In this document: one piece after another, positions 16,267 through 23,510 of the stretch | Layout of the letters: every line of letters starts with the position of its first letter | Position numbering within the stretch: position 1 is the first letter of the stretch | Source of the DNA: Gemmatimonadota bacterium | Lineage (GTDB): Bacteria > Gemmatimonadota > Gemmatimonadetes > Gemmatimonadales > Gemmatimonadaceae | Assembly (NCBI GenBank): GCA_028287345.1 | Contig: JAQBPV010000306.1 | Span: forward strand, 1 to 32,138 | DNA: 32,138 nucleotides | Reading direction: 5' to 3' | Notes under the pieces: generated by a model | What the model was told of the DNA's origin: nothing | Databases searched by the model: none | What the model saw: only the letters and a program-made list of their open reading frames with translations | Position numbers and translations under genes: made by a program

Positions 16267-17040
16267 CGGGGTCCAGTCCTGCCAGCTTCCTCGCTCGCCC
16301 TGCTTGGCGATGATGCGGGTAAGCCGCTCGGCCGCGTTGTGCCAGTTGGTCTCCGCGGCGCGCTGCGCCGCGTCGGCGTCGCCCCTGGCGATGCTCGCGG
16401 CGATCTTCTCGTGCTCCTTCACCGACGTCGCGACCTGGTCGAGCAGCACGCTCACGTAGAGGCGCGAGTAGCGATCGCTCTGCGGCTTGATCGCGCGATG
16501 GAGCGTGAGGAGTCGCGGACCGACGACGTCATCGACGTAGCGGTTGTGAAACGCGTGATCGAGCTCGAAGAACCGATCGGCATCGCCCGGCTTGTGCGCC
16601 TCGGCGGCGAGCTCCGCGTTGGCTTCGCGCAGGCTCTTCACGATCTCACGCCGGCGCGCGGCCGGCAGCAGCGCGGCGGTGCGTGCGGCGAGTCCCTCGA
16701 GATGTCCGACGATGAACATGACTTCGCGGCCATCGTCCATCGTGAGTGGCGCGACGATGAGCCGCCGCTCGCGCCCTCGGCCATTGGCGGCGACGAAGCC
16801 TTCCTGCTCCAAACGATGCAGCGCGCTGCGGACAGGCGTGCGGCTCAGGCCGAGGCGGTCGGCGATGAGGCGTTCGGAGATGCGGGAGCCAGGGGGTAAC
16901 TGCCCACTGACGATGACGAGCCGGAGCGCCTGATAGGCGCGTGTGACGTTATCCAGCTGTTCGTCGGCGTCCGAAGCGCCATTGTCGTCGGCGCGGCGTT
17001 TAACCGGTGTCTTGGCGGAGCGTGCTGCAGCTGATGCCAT
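16240..17040 (-). CDS. GntR-family regulator, FadR/VanR type with FCD domain
   Basis: A 266-aa transcription factor. Residues about 30-98 form the GntR winged helix (AYQALRLVIVSGQLPPGSRISERLIADRLGLSRTPVR region, with the wing after EGFVAANG). Residues about 105-235 form an all-helical FCD ligand domain. Its metal/effector-site residues are complete: D161 and H165 (D-x3-H), H210 and H234. Such regulators bind small carboxylates or amino acids and usually repress until ligand binds. It is divergent from the S12 hydrolase and convergent with the tricorn-like protease. A TGGTATACCA palindrome in its upstream region recurs before the nine-gene operon, so autoregulation and control of that operon are likely. 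The effector might be a D-amino acid or its N-acyl form. Confidence 0.9.
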   Translation of the reverse strand: MASAAARSAKTPVKRRADDNGASDADEQLDNVTRAYQALRLVIVSGQLPPGSRISERLIADRLGLSRTPVRSALHRLEQEGFVAANGRGRERRLIVAPLTMDDGREVMFIVGHLEGLAARTAALLPAARRREIVKSLREANAELAAEAHKPGDADRFFELDHAFHNRYVDDVVGPRLLTLHRAIKPQSDRYSRLYVSVLLDQVATSVKEHEKIAASIARGDADAAQRAAETNWHNAAERLTRIIAKQGERGSWQDWTPDVLPARKR

Positions 17041-17215
17041 GGTCGAGAAGGTTACCGGCGGTCAAATGCGCGCGCAACCTCGCGCAGTCGTCATTCTTGG
17101 AGGGGTCGGCGGTCAACAGGTCGCGCGGGTGCGCGCCAGCACGGGACGTGGCCAAGGTTGGCGATGCTGACGGGTGACGGAAGAAGAACCATCCTGACAT
17201 GCCTCATTGGTGACC

Positions 17216-17246
17216 CATTGTGGTATACCAAGGTCCGGGATACGTT
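17216..17246 (+). promoter_or_regulatory. Promoter and GntR-type operator of the S12 hydrolase gene
   Basis: The word CATTGTGGTATACCA (17216-17230) is identical to the one at 18818. It includes the palindrome TGGTATACCA (17221-17230). TTGTGG (17218) could be a -35 box, followed after 17 bp by TACGTT (17241) as -10. The operator thus overlaps the -35 and spacer, as expected for repression. It also lies 180 bp upstream of gntR on the other strand. Confidence 0.65.
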
Positions 17247-17282
17247 GGGCCGCACGCCGAGCCAGCCTTTCACCGGAACCCG

Positions 17283-18809
17283 ATGATGACGCGACGAGTG
17301 CTCACTTCATGCGCGGGAATGGCGGCGCTGGCGCTGTGGGGACTGCCTGCCCGCCTCGCCGCGCAGGAGCCCTATCCCGGGCTCGATGCCTACATCGCCA
17401 AGTCGCTGCAGGCGTCCAGGGTGCCCGGAGCCGCCGTGACGATCGTGCGCAACGACACGGTGATCTACCACAAGGGGTTCGGCGTGCTGGCCTTCGGCCG
17501 CAGTACGCCGGTGACTGAGGAGACGCTCTTCGAGATCGGGTCGAGCAGCAAGGCGTTCACGGCGACCGTCGTCGCCATGATGGTGTCCGACGGCAAGATG
17601 CGATACGACGATCTCGTCTCGAAGTATCTGCCGGACTTCAAGCTGTACGATCCGTCGGCGAGCGCGCAGGTCACGATCCGCGACGGCCTGGCGCACCGCA
17701 GTGGGATCGGCCGCGGTGAGCTCGTCTGGCTCGACGCGGGGCAGTCGCGCGCGGACGTGCTGCATCGCGTTCGCTTCCTCAAGCCGGAATCATCGTTCCG
17801 GTCGCGGTGGTCGTACCAGAACATGATGTACCTCGCCGTCGGCGAGGCGGCGGGCAAGGCGGGCGGCAGCACGTGGGATGACCTCGTGCAGACGCGCATC
17901 TTCACGCCGCTCGGTATGACGTCGAGCCGGCCGACATATCGCGGCATCACCACGACGAACCTCGCGACGGCGCACGCGATGAATCGCGATTCGATCGAGC
18001 GAAAGGGCCAGTTCGATGCGGAGAACATCGCACCGGCAGGGGCGATTCTCTCGAATGCGAACGACATGGCGCAGTGGCTGCGCTTTCAGCTCAACGATGG
18101 CGTCGTGAATGGAAAGCGCCTGGTGAGCAGCGCCGCACTGCGTGAAACGCACACGCCACAGATGCTCATCGGTGCTGGTGCCGGTCCTGGCGCAAGCGAC
18201 CAGACGCTGTTCAACACGTATGGCATGGGTTGGATCGTCCAGGACTATCGGCACGAGTTGGCGTGGCAGCACGGCGGAAATACACCCGGCATGACGACGG
18301 CCATGGGCATGCTACCGGAGAAGAAGCTCGGTGTGGTGGTGCTCACCAACATGGACCACACGCCGCTCGCGGATGCGCTGATGAAGTACGTCTTCGACCG
18401 CCATCTCGGCGCGCCGGTGCGCGACTATGCCGGTGAAGCCACTGCACGCGCCGCCGCGCAGCGCCGACCGGATACCGCGGCCGCACACAAGTCGGGCCCG
18501 CCGCCGTTGCCGCTTGCGGCATACGTCGGAACGTTCACGGACAGCCTCTACGGGGAGGCCACGGTCTCCCTGCAGAACGGACGCCTCGAGTTCACGCGCG
18601 GCCTCGCGCATGGGCCGCTCGAGTACTGGAACGCGAACAATTTCCGCTGGCTGAGCAACGCGTCGATCCCTGCGGTGACGTCGTACATCAAGTTCGATGT
18701 GGGGTCGGACGATAGGGTGACTGGCCTCTTCTTCGGATTGCCGCCGGACATTTCGCTGTTCACCCGCAAGCCGGCGAGTGGTAGAACTGGCGCCGGCGCC
18801 GAGCGCTGA
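17283..18809 (+). CDS. Secreted class C beta-lactamase-fold serine hydrolase (MEROPS S12)
   Basis: A 508-aa exported serine hydrolase. A signal peptide (MMTRRVLTSCAG to LAAQ) precedes the penicillin-recognising fold. The active-site triads are complete: S87-x2-K90 in IGSSSKAF, Y178-Q-N180 in WSYQN, and H330-G-G in WQHGG. A C-terminal beta domain (about 420-505, DUF3471-like) follows. S12 proteins include D-Ala-D-Ala carboxypeptidases, D-aminopeptidases and esterases as well as AmpC; the extra C-terminal domain and the neighbours argue for D-amino-acid peptide hydrolysis rather than antibiotic resistance. The first of two tandem ATGs is used; the start at 17220 is inside the operator and unlikely. 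It is divergent from gntR. Confidence 0.88.
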   Translation: MMTRRVLTSCAGMAALALWGLPARLAAQEPYPGLDAYIAKSLQASRVPGAAVTIVRNDTVIYHKGFGVLAFGRSTPVTEETLFEIGSSSKAFTATVVAMMVSDGKMRYDDLVSKYLPDFKLYDPSASAQVTIRDGLAHRSGIGRGELVWLDAGQSRADVLHRVRFLKPESSFRSRWSYQNMMYLAVGEAAGKAGGSTWDDLVQTRIFTPLGMTSSRPTYRGITTTNLATAHAMNRDSIERKGQFDAENIAPAGAILSNANDMAQWLRFQLNDGVVNGKRLVSSAALRETHTPQMLIGAGAGPGASDQTLFNTYGMGWIVQDYRHELAWQHGGNTPGMTTAMGMLPEKKLGVVVLTNMDHTPLADALMKYVFDRHLGAPVRDYAGEATARAAAQRRPDTAAAHKSGPPPLPLAAYVGTFTDSLYGEATVSLQNGRLEFTRGLAHGPLEYWNANNFRWLSNASIPAVTSYIKFDVGSDDRVTGLFFGLPPDISLFTRKPASGRTGAGAER

Positions 18810-18817
18810 CTGTACGC

Positions 18818-18848
18818 CATTGTGGTATACCACTTCGTCTCGTATGTT
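18818..18848 (+). promoter_or_regulatory. Promoter and perfect GntR-type operator of the nine-gene operon
   Basis: GTGGTATACCAC (18822-18833) is a perfect 12-bp palindrome. TTGTGG (18820-18825) and TATGTT (18843-18848) are separated by 17 bp and make a plausible sigma70-type promoter, with the operator covering the -35 and the start of the spacer. The GTG start of the first gene is 47 bp further on. The layout is the same as at 17216. Confidence 0.7.
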
Positions 18849-18895
18849 CGTGCCGCACTTTCGCCCTGACTCGTTCCACTCTCGACGCCCTTCGC

Positions 18896-19765
18896 GTGAA
18901 TCAGGATGCACCCCGTCGCGCCAGCGCGACTTCCGGCCCCACTCCCCTGCTCGACCTCGAGCCCGCGGACATCCGCATTCGACCGGTCACCACGCACTCG
19001 GAATTCCGCGCGTGCGTTGATTTTCAAGCGGAGATTTGGGGTCCGGCGTATACCGACAGCGTTCCCGCGTCCCTCCTGCAGGTTTCGACATATGTGGGTG
19101 GCGTCGTACTCGGCGCGTTCACCCCAGCCGATGAATTGGTGGGCTTTCTTTTCGGTCTCACCGGCATCGAGGACGGCGACGTCGTCCACTGGTCGCACCT
19201 CCTCGGCGTGCGCGATGCCACGCGCAACCTCGGCATCGGCCGGCTGCTCAAGGAAGCACAGCGCGCCGAGCTGGCGAAGCGAGGCGTGAAGCGGATGTCG
19301 TGGACATTCGATCCACTCGTCGCGAAGAACGCGTACCTGAACCTCAACCGCCTGGGCGCGCGCGTCGTCGAGTATGTGCCGAACATGTACGGCACCACGA
19401 CGAGTCCCTTGCACTATGGCATCGCGACGGACCGTCTCGTGGTGTCCGTCGACACGAACGCCGCGGCGCCTGCCCACGACTCGACTGAGCCGAGCCCAGC
19501 GCGGCAGTCGCTCATGACGCTCGAGGCGCGTGAGGGCGATGCCGTCCTCGACCCGTCGTCTCCTCCCTCTGCGCTGTGGATCGAAGTGCCGAGCGACATC
19601 CGCCAGGTGATCGAACAGTCGCCGAGTGCGGCTGCCAAGTGGCGGCTGTCAGTGCGTGAACATTTTCAATGGGCGTTGGCGCGCGGCTACGAGGTGAAGG
19701 CGCTGCAGCGTGATCCAGTGGCGTCTCGCTCGTTCTACCTGCTGCAGCGCAAGGTGGCGGCATGA
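18896..19765 (+). CDS. GNAT-family N-acyltransferase (COG3375-like), candidate D-amino acid N-succinyltransferase
   Basis: A 289-aa GNAT protein. The fold core spans about residues 25-190: the CoA pyrophosphate loop is R-N-L-G-I-G (motif A) after SHLLGVRD, and WTFDPLVAKNAYLNLNRLGA followed by YVPNMYG is the pattern of predicted acetyltransferases found beside MenC-like enzymes. The last 90 residues are an additional region ending in ALQRDPVASRSFYLL. In the Geobacillus pathway a GNAT enzyme next to N-succinylamino-acid racemase succinylates D-amino acids with succinyl-CoA, and the next two genes here are the matching racemase and hydrolase. The acyl donor is not shown by sequence. The GTG start gives a 20-residue tail before the fold; the stop overlaps the next ATG by 4 nt. 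Confidence 0.8.
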   Translation: MNQDAPRRASATSGPTPLLDLEPADIRIRPVTTHSEFRACVDFQAEIWGPAYTDSVPASLLQVSTYVGGVVLGAFTPADELVGFLFGLTGIEDGDVVHWSHLLGVRDATRNLGIGRLLKEAQRAELAKRGVKRMSWTFDPLVAKNAYLNLNRLGARVVEYVPNMYGTTTSPLHYGIATDRLVVSVDTNAAAPAHDSTEPSPARQSLMTLEAREGDAVLDPSSPPSALWIEVPSDIRQVIEQSPSAAAKWRLSVREHFQWALARGYEVKALQRDPVASRSFYLLQRKVAA

Positions 19766-20934
19766 CCGCGTCCTCCAATGGCGCCGGCACGCTGCGCATC
19801 GACCGCATGATCCTGCGCGAGATCCGCCTCGAGCTGCGCGAGCCGTTCCGCATCTCGTCGGGCATCGTCACGGATCGTCGCATCGCCTTGCTTGAGCTGT
19901 TCGACGCAAGCGGCGCTAGCACGTGGTCGGAGTGTGTCGCGTTCCAGCTGCCGAACTACACGGCAGAGACGATCGAGACGGCATGGCTGGCGATTCGCGA
20001 GTGGCTTGCGCCGCGAATTCTCGGTCGTGACTTCGCAGGTCCGGAAGAGATTCACGCGGTGCTCGAGAAGAACATTCGTGGACACAACATGGCGAAGGCC
20101 GCCGTCGAGATGGGTTGCTGGGGGCTCGCCTCCGTGCTGCGTGACCTGCCACTCTCGGCGATTCTTGGGGGCACTCGCGATCGCGTTGCGACGGGCATCT
20201 CACTCGGCATCCAGTCGGAGCCCGCGCTGCTCGTGCAGCGTGCCGAGGCCGCGGTGGCCGCCGGGTATCGCAAGATCAAGGTGAAGATCCAGCCGGGACA
20301 GGACGTCGAGTACGTGCGCGCCGTTCGTGACGCGCTCGGCGACTCGGTGGGCATGATGGCCGACGCGAACTCCGCATATACGCTGAAGGACGTCGAACAT
20401 CTCGCGCAGCTCGACGACCTCGGCCTCATCATGCTGGAGCAGCCGCTCGGCGACGACGATCTCGTGCGCCATGCGACGCTGCAACGGCGCATGAGGACGC
20501 CCATCTGTCTCGACGAGTCGATCACGTCGGTCGATCGGGCGGAGGACATGATCACGCTCCAGAGTGGGCGCATCATCAACATCAAGCCGGGCCGCGTCGG
20601 TGGACTGAGCGCGGCGAAGGCAATCCACGACGTCGCGCAGCGTGCAGGCATGCCCGTCTGGTGCGGGGGCATGCTCGAGAGCGGTATCGGCCGGGCGTAC
20701 AACGTGGCCCTTGCATCACTACCGAACTTCTCGTTGCCGGGTGACTTGAGCCCGAGCGCGCGCTACTGGGCGCGCGACATCGTCTCTCCGGAGTGGACGA
20801 TGGACGACGAGGGCATGGTGCACGTCCCTCGCGAGGCAGGACTCGGCGTCTCCGTCGACGAAGATCGCATCGAGGCACTGACGGTGCGCCGAGAAGAGCT
20901 GCGTCCGGCACGAGCCACGGTAGGTGTGACGTGA
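19762..20934 (+). CDS. N-acyl(succinyl)amino acid racemase / OSBS-type enolase superfamily enzyme
   Basis: A 390-aa enolase-superfamily enzyme of the MenC2/NSAR branch. Catalytic residues are K173-x-K175 (in IKVKI) and K275 (in NIKPGRVGG); metal ligands are D201 (ADANSAY), E226 (LEQP) and D251 (LDES). Each is exactly 12 residues beyond the equivalents in Amycolatopsis N-acylamino acid racemase (K163, D189, E214, D239, K263, from memory), so there are no indels in the core. GGMLESGIGRA is also typical. The branch has both o-succinylbenzoate synthase and racemase activity. No menaquinone genes are near, and the flanking acyltransferase and M20 hydrolase favour racemisation of N-succinyl-D-amino acids. 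It acts in the cytoplasm and overlaps both neighbours. Confidence 0.88.
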   Translation: MTASSNGAGTLRIDRMILREIRLELREPFRISSGIVTDRRIALLELFDASGASTWSECVAFQLPNYTAETIETAWLAIREWLAPRILGRDFAGPEEIHAVLEKNIRGHNMAKAAVEMGCWGLASVLRDLPLSAILGGTRDRVATGISLGIQSEPALLVQRAEAAVAAGYRKIKVKIQPGQDVEYVRAVRDALGDSVGMMADANSAYTLKDVEHLAQLDDLGLIMLEQPLGDDDLVRHATLQRRMRTPICLDESITSVDRAEDMITLQSGRIINIKPGRVGGLSAAKAIHDVAQRAGMPVWCGGMLESGIGRAYNVALASLPNFSLPGDLSPSARYWARDIVSPEWTMDDEGMVHVPREAGLGVSVDEDRIEALTVRREELRPARATVGVT

Positions 20935-22139
20935 GCGGTGTGCACCACATCCGCAGGTCGTCTCGAGCGCTCGTGCCCGACGCGCTGCGTGAGCGACTCG
21001 TTGCGCTGCGGCGTGACCTGCACCAGAACCCGGAGCTCTCGTTCGCGGAGCATCGGACGGGTGACGTGCTCGTGCGCGAGCTGGAGGAGTTGTCGCCGTC
21101 GCGGCTGGATCGCGTGGCGCGCACTGGGGTGATCGCGCGCATCGCCGGTCGCGAACGCGGGGCTCCCGTCGTCGCCATACGTGGCGACATCGACGCACTC
21201 CCGATTCAGGAAGCCACGGGACTCGCCTTCGCGTCGACGAACGCGGGCGTCATGCACGCCTGTGGTCATGACGTGCACGCGACGTGGGCCGTGGGAGCAG
21301 CCGCTCTCCTGAGCAATGCGCCTGCGGCCGGCGACGTGCTCATCGTACTGCAACCTGCCGAGGAGATCGGTGAGGGCGCGGCTGCGGTGATGGAGTCCGG
21401 GCAGCTCGACGACGTGCGGGCGATCTTCGGAGCACACGTCGACCGACGGTTCACGGTGGGTCAGGTGGTCGCGCAGGCAGGACCGCTCGCCGCGTCAGCA
21501 GATGTCTTCGAGATCGTGTTGACCGGCCGAGGTGCGCACGGAGCGCGGCCCCACGAGTCGGCGGATCCGATCGTGTGCATGGCGGCAGTGATCTCTGCGC
21601 TGCAGACGATCGTGTCGCGACGGGTGAATCCAGCCACGCCGGCGGTCGTGACGATCGGCATGGTCAACGCAGGCACGGCGTCCAACGTGATACCCGAGCG
21701 CGCCGAGCTGCGCGGAACCCTGCGCGCGACCGATCACGACACGCGCGCGCTGCTGCAGGCGGAGGTGCGTGAGATCTCCACCCACATTGCGGCGGCTCAC
21801 CACGTTCAGGCAGCGGTGACGTTCAGTGCCGGCGTGCCGCCCGTGATCAATGATGCGCGAGCCGCGCGTTGGGCGTCCGACGCTGCGGCCGAACTCCTCG
21901 GTGCGGCGTCCGTCGTGCCGCTCGGTATCACGAACATGGCCGGCGAGGACTTCGCCTGGTATCAACGGCAGATTCCGGGCTGTTTCCTGCGCGTTGGTGC
22001 GCGCGAGCACGATGAGCTAGTGATCCCGGCGCATTCGCCGCAGTTCGATGTGTCGGAAGAGGCGATCTTCGTCGGCGCGGCGGTGCTTGCGGAGTGTGCG
22101 CGTCGCGCGTCGGCGGAACTCGCTGCGGAGCGCAAGTGA
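20931..22139 (+). CDS. M20D amidohydrolase, candidate N-succinyl-L-amino acid hydrolase
   Basis: A 402-aa metalloaminoacylase of the M20D group (hippurate hydrolase/IAA-amino-acid hydrolase type). The metal ligands can be placed: C111 and H113 in HACGHDVH, E144/E145 in PAEEIGEG, H169 in GAHVD and H368 near the C-terminus in IPAHSP. The lid-domain motif GRGAHGARPHE and GEDFAWY are present. No signal peptide, so it is cytoplasmic. The GTG at 20931 overlaps the racemase stop (GTGA) and starts just before the LVALRRDLHQNPELSF helix that opens M20D proteins; the longer open frame upstream lies within the racemase gene. In the Geobacillus system an M20 enzyme removes the succinyl group from the L-isomer only, pulling the racemisation forward. 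Confidence 0.88.
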   Translation: MSGVHHIRRSSRALVPDALRERLVALRRDLHQNPELSFAEHRTGDVLVRELEELSPSRLDRVARTGVIARIAGRERGAPVVAIRGDIDALPIQEATGLAFASTNAGVMHACGHDVHATWAVGAAALLSNAPAAGDVLIVLQPAEEIGEGAAAVMESGQLDDVRAIFGAHVDRRFTVGQVVAQAGPLAASADVFEIVLTGRGAHGARPHESADPIVCMAAVISALQTIVSRRVNPATPAVVTIGMVNAGTASNVIPERAELRGTLRATDHDTRALLQAEVREISTHIAAAHHVQAAVTFSAGVPPVINDARAARWASDAAAELLGAASVVPLGITNMAGEDFAWYQRQIPGCFLRVGAREHDELVIPAHSPQFDVSEEAIFVGAAVLAECARRASAELAAERK

Positions 22140-23509
22140 CGACGCAGACGACATCGTCCGGCGAGTTGCGTCGCACACTCGGCTTCTGGGATCTCGTGCT
22201 GCTCGCGATGGGCACCGTGATCGGCTCGGGGATCTATCTCGTGCCTGGCCTTGTGCTGCGGCAGACCGGTGCGCAGACCGGGCCGGCGATGATCGTGTGG
22301 GTCGCCGCGGGCATTCTCTCGCTGCTCGGCGCGCTGACGTATGCGGAGCTCGGCGCGATGAAGCCGGAGGCGGGAGGGCTGTATGCGTTCATTCGCGACG
22401 CCTTCGGACCGCTGTCGGCATTCCTCTATGGATGGACGAGCTTCTTCGTGATCGCGAGTGGATCGGTGGCGACACTCGCAGTCGCATTTTCGAACTACTT
22501 CGCGCAGATCGTTCCAATGGGGCCTGCTGCGGCGAAGCTCGTCGCCATCGGCGTCATTGCCGTCACCGCCGCGATCAACATCCGCGGCACGCGTGGCAGT
22601 GCGAACGTGCAGAACTGGACGACAGGACTGAAGGTCGGTGCCCTGCTCGTGATGGGTATCGCGCTGATCGCGCTCGGCCATCCCCCGCACGATGAAACCG
22701 CGACGATGTGGCCGCCATCGATCACACCATCGCTGCTCACCGGTTTCGGCACGGCGATGATCGGTGTGTTGTGGGCGTACGAGGGCTGGCAGTACGTCAC
22801 CTTCTCGGCGGGTGAGACGCTCGATCCGCAGCGGACGTTCCCACGCGCCATCGCGGCGGCGACGGCGGCGCTCGTCGTCACGTATCTCCTCGCGAGCTTC
22901 GGCTATATCGCCGCACTTGGGCCGCGTGGCGCGGCTCAGAGCGATCATGTAGCGGCCGATGCTGTGGGCGTGCTGCTCGGGCCGATCGCGGGCAAGCTCG
23001 TCGGAGCGCTGATTCTCGTTTCGATCTTCAGTGCGGCCAATGGGCTGCTGCTCACGGTGCCGCGGCTGTACTTCGCGATGGCGCGCGACGGCGTGTTCTT
23101 CAAGCGTCTCGCGGTCGTTCATCCGCGCTTCGGCACGCCGGCCGTCGCGATCATGGCCATTGCGCTGTGGTCCGCCGTGCTCGCGCTGAGCGGCACGTTC
23201 GAGCAGTTGCTCACCTACGTGGTGTTCACGGCGTGGATCTTCTACGCGATGGGCGGCATCGCCGTGCTCGTCCTGCGGAGCAAGGAGCCCGACGCTGCGC
23301 GGCCGTTTCGCGTGCCGGGCTATCCCGTCACGCCGCTGTTGTTCGTGGCGTCGGCACTGTTGCTCGTGGGAAACACCGTTGTCGCGCAGCCGCAGCGCGC
23401 GGCGACCGGACTCGCCGTCGTGTTGCTCGGCACACCTGCTTTTCTCGTCTGGCGCGCGAAGGCGCGTCGCGCATCAGCCCTTTCCATACCCGCGCCAGTG
23501 GAGCGCTGA
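22136..23509 (+). CDS. APC-family amino acid permease
   Basis: A 457-aa inner-membrane transporter with about 12 hydrophobic helices. The first helix has the family's unwound glycine motif (MGTVIGSGIYLVPG), the second GALTYAELGAMKPEAGGLYAFIR, and helix 6 region YEGWQYVTFSAGE plus the cytoplasmic FPRAI. These place it in the amino acid/polyamine/organocation superfamily, LAT-like. It would carry free amino acids into the cytoplasm; given the neighbouring genes, D-amino acids released by the secreted deacylases are the likely cargo, but that is inference. The GTG overlaps the M20 stop by 4 nt (GTGA), and the deacylase ATG follows one base after its TGA. Confidence 0.88.
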   Translation: MTTQTTSSGELRRTLGFWDLVLLAMGTVIGSGIYLVPGLVLRQTGAQTGPAMIVWVAAGILSLLGALTYAELGAMKPEAGGLYAFIRDAFGPLSAFLYGWTSFFVIASGSVATLAVAFSNYFAQIVPMGPAAAKLVAIGVIAVTAAINIRGTRGSANVQNWTTGLKVGALLVMGIALIALGHPPHDETATMWPPSITPSLLTGFGTAMIGVLWAYEGWQYVTFSAGETLDPQRTFPRAIAAATAALVVTYLLASFGYIAALGPRGAAQSDHVAADAVGVLLGPIAGKLVGALILVSIFSAANGLLLTVPRLYFAMARDGVFFKRLAVVHPRFGTPAVAIMAIALWSAVLALSGTFEQLLTYVVFTAWIFYAMGGIAVLVLRSKEPDAARPFRVPGYPVTPLLFVASALLLVGNTVVAQPQRAATGLAVVLLGTPAFLVWRAKARRASALSIPAPVER

Positions 23510-23510
23510 G

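Noticed and set aside
17283-18809. Possible beta-lactamase resistance gene
   Set aside because: The S12 triads are present, but the DUF3471-like C-terminal domain and gene context suit a D-peptidase or esterase; resistance is not supported.
19050-19062. GTATACC word inside the GNAT gene as a further operator
   Set aside because: It lacks the second half of the palindrome and lies within coding sequence far from any start.
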